Below the pieces are notes generated by a model. It was not told where the DNA came from. It worked only from the letters and a program-made list of their open reading frames with translations, and did no database searches. From NCBI GenBank assembly GCA_905160935.1, contig CAJHZI010000421.1, forward strand, positions 1,137,255 to 1,201,254: DNA of 64,000 nt, read 5' to 3'. Below are positions 43,501 through 52,500 of this stretch, piece by piece. This DNA is from Enchytraeus crypticus (Eukaryota; Annelida; Clitellata; Enchytraeida; Enchytraeidae). Numbering within the stretch: position 1 is the first letter of the stretch; each line of letters begins with the position of its first letter. The translations under genes and the position numbers were made by a program.

Positions 43501-46500
43501 CGGTTGCCCAATTATGCAGTGGTCCAACCACACCCGAACACAACACCGGGATTCGAACAATTCACCTTAGGATCTGTTATTTAAAATTTCATGACGTTAT
43601 CTGACGGCTTTAAACACTGATCTATGGAGACATTCTAGACATGCACGAAAGCTATGGACATGTCAAACAAGCGATCTTGGGACTACAATACATAGCATGT
43701 TGTTAACACATCTGCCTAAAAACCATTCTATTACTGTTAGAATTCCAGCTCTTTTCTGTTAGTGCTCATGAGTCAGTAAACGGTACTAGTAGTTTGTAAT
43801 CTGCTTACAAACTTAATCAGACAATTAACGCACAAATAGCAAAAGATGGAGCAGATTAGATACATTAATATCTCCCAATGACAGATGGACTAGAAATGTT
43901 CAGATAACAATTTTCTGTGGAAGATAGCACATGCGGCGTTAGGTTTCACAAAACTTTTGTTATTTAAGTTAGATATTTATATTTATACTGCTCTATCATG
44001 TTGCTATTTGTGGATTTGAAGGCTGCTTGTCAATCATGTTATTGTTATAGGGAATTTATAGCCTGCTTAATATGCATGAAATTTTTAACCTATAGCTTAA
44101 TGTTCTTAACGTTATTGTTATTTTTATTGTTGAATAATGTAGACTATCTTACCTAGGTTAATAAAGTATCTACGCTGATATCAAACAGATGTGTAGCCTA
44201 TCTTTGTTTAATGTTCTGGATAGGTTTGTGGCTTACCTGAGCGTTCTATATCCTCAGCATTTGGACCCGTTTGAGTTCAGAGGTCACGACATTTATGCAC
44301 TGAAGCAGAACGACTTCTCAGGACAGTTTATCACATCGGCTCTTGTGGAAGCCGATGGAGCCTCCACTATGGTAGAGCTGAGAGGAATGTCGGGTAGTCA
44401 AAACTATTGGTTTATCTGAATGTAAAGTGATGAACTTTCCCCAAAGCAATATCCTAAATTCTCTTTTATAGTTCCTTTACAGCTAATATAATATTAGATA
44501 AATAAAAGATAATATAATTACTTTGTCGAAGCAGACATATGTGTTAGAAATTCAACTATACACCTCCATGTTGTGCAAAAGTGCGGGATCTAAAGGCAAA
44601 ATATATTAATCCCTTTGTAACAAAAATTGCCACTTAATGGGCATGTAATGTACAAGGTTCTAATCTAGGGCTCTCTCCCGTCACAGATATCGCTTTCGAG
44701 AATTGAACTGGCGGCATGGTAGACTTTACAGCTTTTATAGCTTTACAGTACCAATATCAACACAGTAAACAACAAGCTTTTTCACGCCTACATGTAAGAT
44801 GTTGAGTGTTTAACGGCTGCCCATGCCTTAAGCGATAGTTAAACAATGTCAATGTGATTTAGGACTTTTATCCAAAGTGTTTACACTAATCAACGTAAAC
44901 AGGCCACTCAGTTGAATCATTTTCAAATAGCACAAATCAATCATCGATGACAGGCTCCTTATCTGGAACAGAAAGAGTTGTTCTGATTAATTTAATTATA
45001 TTAATTATATTCTCTCTCTCTCTTAGTGCACTGCAAACTGGCAGGTCCATGGTATATAACGCCTCCTCTCTTCTCTGTCTTCCGCTTTCCTCTTCATTTC
45101 CACATATGAGTGGGTCTTTAAATCATCTAACATACCTAATCTCGGCCTGCCCCTGCCTCGTTTAATAGACCTTCCCCCCTTAAAATTTTTCTTATCCAAC
45201 TCTTCTTCCTATTTCTTAATACAATTATAAACTTTCTATCTGTGCCAACTCTCTTCAGAACTTCCTCATTTGTAACCTTTTGAGTCCAGCTAATCCTCTC
45301 CATTCTTCTCCAAATCCACATTTCCAACGCCTTCAGTTTCCTAATATCTTCCTTACTTCCGATCCATAACTCACATCCAAACTATAGCGTGGTCCAAACC
45401 AAAGTTTTCACTATCTTTATCTTTGTGTCTTTCTTTAGACTTTTTGTTAATAGTTCTTTTCTATTACCAAAGGCCGTTTTTGCTTGCGCAATCCTACTGC
45501 ATATTTCCGTCTCACATATCCCATCATCGGTTATAGTATAACCTAAATATTTGAAACTCCTTACCTGTTCCAATTTCGTAGGATGTAATTATATTATATC
45601 AATTACGTTAATTATCATCACGCTAATTATATTAATGTGATGATTGCTGCTGCAGGCTCTGAGAGAGCAAGCTTGGAGTTTCTGTTTGTTAGAAACTATC
45701 TACCTTCCGTAGCTAACATCGTTGAGTCGAGTTTGTCTGCCTCACCGGACAAACCGTTACCATGGCCCCCATCGGCGACAGGCCCATCAAATGAGGCGAC
45801 CACCCCAATATCTGGTCCTGCACCGACATTCGATCTCTACAACCAAGAAATCCAAAGTTCAAAAAGTCCTTCATCATCATCTGATGGAAGACCATCCAGA
45901 CGTCGAAGGGAGGTTAATTCTGAGATTCTGGAGCCCGATGAAAGATCATCTCCAATGGTTCATGATCACACAAAACCATTTATAACCACGTCCACGTCTG
46001 AAGCCATTTTCCATAGAGGACTAGAAACCAAACACAGCGCGTCAAGCAGACATGGATCTATGAAATCTACTAAACCCAAGACGGACGTTAAATCAGAATT
46101 GTGGGCTACAACTAAAACTGTCAGTAAAGATGAGTTAGGGTGGGGTGTACAGAGTCCAGAACAGACCACGCCTAAGATTGTCCAGACTGTACTAATCATA
46201 GGCCCTCTGGTGTACGTCGATCTTTCTTCCGGCTCTGACAATGACGACAGCAATACTGACGTGAAGTCATCAAACAGTTCCTATCACGTGACCATGTATC
46301 ATCCGGATTTCATGGAGGTAAATTAACTGAGTTTTTGAGTATAAGAGTGTTAGTGTTTGTATTGCATAAACATATTAACTAAGTATTCAGACAATGATCA
46401 ATTGGCTAGTAAGCATTGCGCTACAAATAATAATTGAAAATAATAATTTCGAATAATAATAATAGTAACAATAATAATAAGTCTAATGTGTTCTTAAGTC

Positions 46501-49500
46501 TAATGTGTTTTTAATTCTAATGTGTTTTACTTAATCTTATTTTTTCAGGATTTACACTCGAACGAAAACAATATAAATTTTATTAATTTTGCAGAGAAAT
46601 ACAAGCCTGCTGATTGCTATCAGAACGACCAGTAGTGGTAAGACACTATTTATTATTTTATTGAAACAACGTCAAGTCTACGAGCTCTTCAAGATAGCCA
46701 ATCCTAGGCAACTACGACTAGTCGTTAATCCTAGACAACTACGAAGAGTCGTTAATCCTAGACAACTACGGCTAGTCGTTAATCCTAGGCAACTACGACT
46801 AGTCGTTAATCCTAGACAACTACGACTAGTCGTTAATCCTAGGCAACTACGACTAATTGTTAATCCGACCCTGCGGTTGAACCATGTAGAGTTGTAGACT
46901 CTGTCGAGCATTGACAAAACTAGCAAAGCACAACCTGTTCTAATTTACTTCGCTTTGTGACACGGTCATCTTATTACTCTTTCAGCGATACACTTAACGC
47001 ATATTATTTCTGCCTTTTTCATGAAATAATTAGCTCCCAGTGCCGCCCATCCCTTCCAAATTGCTTCAACAAGTCATTTAGTTATTTTCATAAGATCCCT
47101 ATGGTATCAACTGCATTACTCAAACTACTGGTTTAGGGCGCATATTAAGTGTTGTCATCATCATCAGTTCATTACCTTCTCTGAATCCCAATTTAACTAG
47201 ATTCGGGATTAGAAAATATTGTAGCAATATGTACAGCCTAAGCGTTCACTTAACCAAATGCCTTTTCTGACTTTGGTTCTGATCTTAGTGCTCTGTCTCC
47301 TTTTTGATATAAGCAATCTACGGTTGGTCTATTCTTTAGCAACCCGGGAACAAAACGGGCGGTGTTAAGCGTTACAAATCTCATACAGGTTTAAGTTTTG
47401 TAAATCCCATAATCGCACCAATCGGAAAAAATCAGATTTATTAATTCCACTCATTCTTCAAGTCAAGAATTTGCTAAACTTCTATATTTAAATTACGTAT
47501 ACTAAATAATTCATTTCTGGAATACGTGGGAAAGTTTAATGTAAATGTTTTGTTAATGATTTGATTGAGAACAGATATTTTATCTAACACGTGGTTTGCG
47601 AGTGACTGCTTCATAGAAGATCACTCTGAAAATAAAGTCGAATTTACGTGTTCTCAGTCAGGATACTTTGCCATTGGTTTCACCGCCTTCAATGAGGTTA
47701 CTTACAAAATCATTGTCATATTTTAAATTTTTATTAAAAAATATTTCAATAACTTACAGTAAAGTATTTGTGCGTTAGTTTAATATTATCTACTAATATA
47801 TTTACTAATTGTTTTATGGCATCAACTAATTATAAGAAAATATTCTCTTATTCATTTACCTTTTAATATGAACAGTCTACCATAATCGCACAAGCGATCA
47901 TGTCTTACATAATATAATGCACATGTAAGATATTTGCTTATGATTTTGTTATTCATTTTGCTACTTCATTACACTGTTCTATTGGACTAATTGAAAACAG
48001 AATTAGAATTAAATATATACTATAGACTAAATTAAATGATTTACTTTAAAAATGCTTTCTAAAAGAAAGCAATATAAATAGTAAGTCGTGTGCAAATATT
48101 AACATTTTTAACATTTTCAATAATTCATGGCGAAACGATATAATTTAATTTGAAAATACATTTTTTGATTAAAAACTGATTTGCAAAAAGTGGAGTACAG
48201 ATCAGTTTTAGTATAATTCTATGAAAATATTGCAATAACCTTTACTGCTACCTTTACCTGCCTTTACTGGTCCTCTAAGTTTTCCAATACCTGTAATAGT
48301 ATACAGATGTTGTGGTTTATATAAATGCCAAATGACACTTAAAACAGATAGAAACTCATATTCGAAATATTAGCTGCAATCTTATTAACATTTGTAAAGG
48401 CTGTAAAACCAATATTAACGTCAGTTCAATCTCTCCAAAGCGATATCAGTGACGTTTGAGCCCAGGATTTTAACTAGAGATGGGAATTTTATTAATTTCC
48501 AGAGTTCGGGTTCGGTTCGGTTCGTTGAAAATGAAAGTTCGGTTCGGTTCGGGTTCGGTTAGCAGTTGACAATTTGAGAGTTCGGTTCGGTTCGGTTCGT
48601 TGAAAATGAAAGCTCGGTTCGGTTAGGGTTCGGTTCTAACAAGGGTTCGGGTTCGGTTCGGGTTCGACTTGCTTTCCAACTCGCAAGAGTTCGATTCGAG
48701 TTCTAAATGATTTGGTTTGGATAATGTTGCAATTGTTCAACTTTACTAATAATAATCATGGTTTTGACAAACATGTTTAAAATGGTTTATGGTAAATATG
48801 CCTAAAAATTCATTAAATTCATAGCTGCCACATTTTTTCACCTGGGTAAAAATATGACAATGAAAAAAGGAGAGAAGTGGTATTTATTCTTGTACATTTC
48901 TTAAAATATTGTAAGTTGACCAACAAATGTTCATAATATAGATGTTTAGCTTTATTATTGTATCTGAAATATTCTCCTTGATTATAACGAGCAAATGCAA
49001 TGCTTCATCAATTTTTAAATTTTTTGTCAGTATAGGCCTATAAATTAGATACGTTTATATTAGAGTGGAAATGTCTTGGCTAAAATTTGATCCACTATTT
49101 CAGAGACAAAGTTCAATTGAGTAACATAAAAATGTCAAATAAAGATGATTTGGTAAGCACGTGTACTTCCATAGAAAAATTATCATAATATACACCATTT
49201 GCTATCAACTGACCCGTAATAAGCTTCATAATTTACCTTAGGCTTTCAAATTTGAAACTCTCAGATCAATTATGAAGTTACGAAAATAGTTGTGATAATG
49301 TTACATTGCTATGGAGCAAAATAATTTACTTCAGATAGTCTTAATACATATAGAATATCATATATAATTATTTGTAAATCTGGCTGCAAAAATATTAAGG
49401 TGACACACTAAAATTAGAAAAAATTTATAATTTGAATTTAACAAGAACAAATGCATCTAGATTGAGTCAAGCATTTTCAGATTTTTATGGAATACTCTCA

Positions 49501-52500
49501 TCACGTTTGTCTCTTTGATGTTAATATTCATTTCATATTTCAATGCCGTATCATTCAGACTATCCATTATCTTCTGTAGGCCCGTCTCGCTTCCCGCTAC
49601 CATTCCTTTGTACCGCTACCATTTTAAAATTTGTTGCGGAACCAGCCTGACCTGAATATATGCTGTTAGATACTGTAAGACATGTAAATGCAAAAATTAA
49701 TATATATTTGTATTGTTCTTACTATCAGTATTTAATGTCAGGCTGGTGAAGAAGAAAGGAACTACAAGAGTTTGGTTCAGTTTGGTTTGCACGAAGTCTG
49801 GGTTCGGGTTCGGCCCGAGTCTGGGTTCGGGTTCGGTTCGGGTCCGGTCGGAGTCTGGGTTCGAGTTCGGTTCGGTCAAAATTCTAGATTTTAGGGTTCG
49901 GTTCGGTTCGGGTTTGGTTCGATTCCCATCTCTAATTTTAACCCACACGTACTTATCCGCTCATTTGCTGGGATAAATTACTTTGGCATCAGTTTTGCTT
50001 CAAAATCTTTGCAAGAACAAATGAACCACACAGGCAAAGTGAGATGCGATTGTAGTACTGTGACTGGAATCAGTGGCGAAGTCGGTAAGATAATAGACAG
50101 CGGATCAGTAGGTGCGGGGTTCAAATCCTGAGCTTGCACGTCACTGACATCGCTTTTGAGTGAGGAAACTGACGTTAACCTTAGCTTTTAGTATAATTAT
50201 GTTTTGATGTGATCAGGCTTTTCCAGGTCTTGGAACTACAACTGTTAAGTATGCTGCGGAAACATCGCCGACCACACCGGATCTCTCCGTTTTCCTGGTA
50301 TGAATCATCACTGAACTCCTAACAACTTTTCTATATCGTCATACAGTGGCTTCTAAATATCTCGCATTGACTAACGAAAGCTGAAGTTCAATAAAACCTC
50401 AAGATGATTTCCCGTTACTTATATATAAAATCCAAAGTATATTCTATACAGTGACAGATTCTTCTATGCAACGTAGATTTATAAAATTCAACTACTTATC
50501 GCATGACCTTCAAGAGTAATGGCTATTTATATTACTTTCATTTTCATAGGTGTAATTAAACTAGTTTTCTTCAACTAGTTTTAAGGTTACTGTCGCTAAA
50601 TTAAACTTATTTAACATTTCAAAATAAACTGTTAAATGCAAGTAATTGCTTGCTGATAAATACTAATCTCTATTAAAATCTAGCAAATAAGTAATTATAT
50701 AATCTAACTGACCAATTAAACTATGAATCATTACAGAAGATTGTGATAAATACGAACTTTGAAAAATAACGAAATGTTAAATAACAAAAGGACGTCGGGT
50801 TAATAACTGGCAATCTATTCCTTGAATTAGGCCCATTTAAATCACTGAAAAATAAATGAAAAAATAATTTCAAAAACAAAAACTTGAAGGATATGTATGT
50901 GTATTGGTCGGTAAGATTTTCAACAGTGAATCAGTATGTGTGAACTGTGAGGGTCAAATTTTAGGTTTTCCTATAACTGATATGCTTTTGAGAGTTTTAA
51001 GAGTTAAAACCGAAGCTGCGACCGGCTTAGCTTTTCGTTCTTAGAATGTGAGTCCTTAATAAACTCAGTGGTATTAGTTACCACAATCGGCCACACAAAA
51101 ATATAAGCAAATTTTGGAAAGAAAACGAAATGAACCACTGATGATACAAACCTGAAAAAACTAATTTTTTCTTGAAAATTCTTGAGTGCATCTTGCTATA
51201 TTGAATGAAGAGTTGAAAATATTTACTTTTGATGATACTACTCTATCAAATATTGCATTGAAGTGTTTGTTTGCATGTGCAGGGGTTTGAATACAATTAC
51301 GAACTATACTTAGTAGGACTCGTACTGAGGGCTGTGTCTCTAGTATGTCTCGTTGTCACAGTGCTATCCTATCTCATCTTCAAGTTAGTAGCAAATTAAT
51401 TCCTTGTAAATTTGTTTAGAGTTGTTATTTAGATGTATAATGTAAAACTTACAAAGCAGAAAATATATCGCAACGAGCATGTAGCAACATAATTTGAAGG
51501 ACATGAAGATGACGATGTAGAAATTGTAAACCATACTCAGGAATTTTTGTATATTATTCCGTTCTATTCTACTTGATATTTTATTGTCTAATTTTTGTTT
51601 TAACTAAGCGTAGACAACGATCATAGTTGATTTCTGAATGAGATCTTTGCATTATGCGTTTAATAAGTCGTTTACTGCTGTTAGAGAATACTAATAACCA
51701 AAGGAAGTTTTTCATTGCTCGATGGAATGATTATATCTGCTATCAATTTCTGCAGAAATGCGCGTAGAGGCATCCCTACAGAGATACTGCTGCACCTGTG
51801 TATAACTCTGATACTACTCAACGTTGTTCTATACGTGGCTGAAGCGAAAGCCTCGACGAGGCTGGGTTGTCGAGTGTGTAACGTGTTTCGCTATTACCTC
51901 GTGCTCGTCTCGCTGCTCTGGAACGGTATCGAGGCCTACAACATGTATCGCATGCTTATTAAAGTTTTCAGCGATGGGCATATATCCTACTTTGTCACAA
52001 AGTCTGCCGTGTTTGCCTGGGGTAAGCAATATATGTTATTTCTAAATACTGTTGGCAAGGGTTTTCTAGAAATATATTTTATTTATAAATACTCTTGGAT
52101 ATGAGTTTCCTGGTTTATACAAATCTGAATTTTTACCTATACCGTTTTGTTTGTATGCAATCAGAAAATTGTAGGCCTAAGCTTATTTCAAACTAAAATT
52201 GTTCGAATATAGGAGATCGTAACAGAAAATTAACAATAGTCGTATTATTTGGTCTTCTAAATAACATCTGCTTACAATTTAGATCTATTTGGTAAAAGGT
52301 TTAATTTTCCATCATATTTATTGAATGAGAACAAAATTCTAGTTAATAGTATTCATTTATCGTAATAGTGGTGCACTAAATGGTTATTTATGATTAATGT
52401 TCCCTAAATCTGTAATTTAAATTTTTATTGACAATTTTATTTTTGCTCGACTAGTCGGCTTAGCCATTACAAGCGTAAATTGCCATATGCGTACAAATAC

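Larger units (their letters stand above)
48410..49990 (-). mobile_element. tRNA-derived SINE split by a hAT-type element
   Basis: Left part 48415-48474 (TTAACGTCAGTTCAATCTCT, GAGCCCAGGATTTTAAC) and right part after 49934 (CCCACACGTACTTATCCGC) rejoin as the antisense SINE sequence. Confidence 0.75.

Noticed and set aside
46589-46926. Repeat peptides NPRQLRLVV (plus) and SCLGLTTSR (minus)
   Set aside because: The 27-bp unit is a multiple of three, so frames stay open by default. The plus frame only overlaps exon 6 in a different reading frame.
48505-49925. TTCGG arrays as a telomere-like or satellite block
   Set aside because: The arrays are confined within the TIRs and target duplication of a single hAT-type element, so they belong to it.
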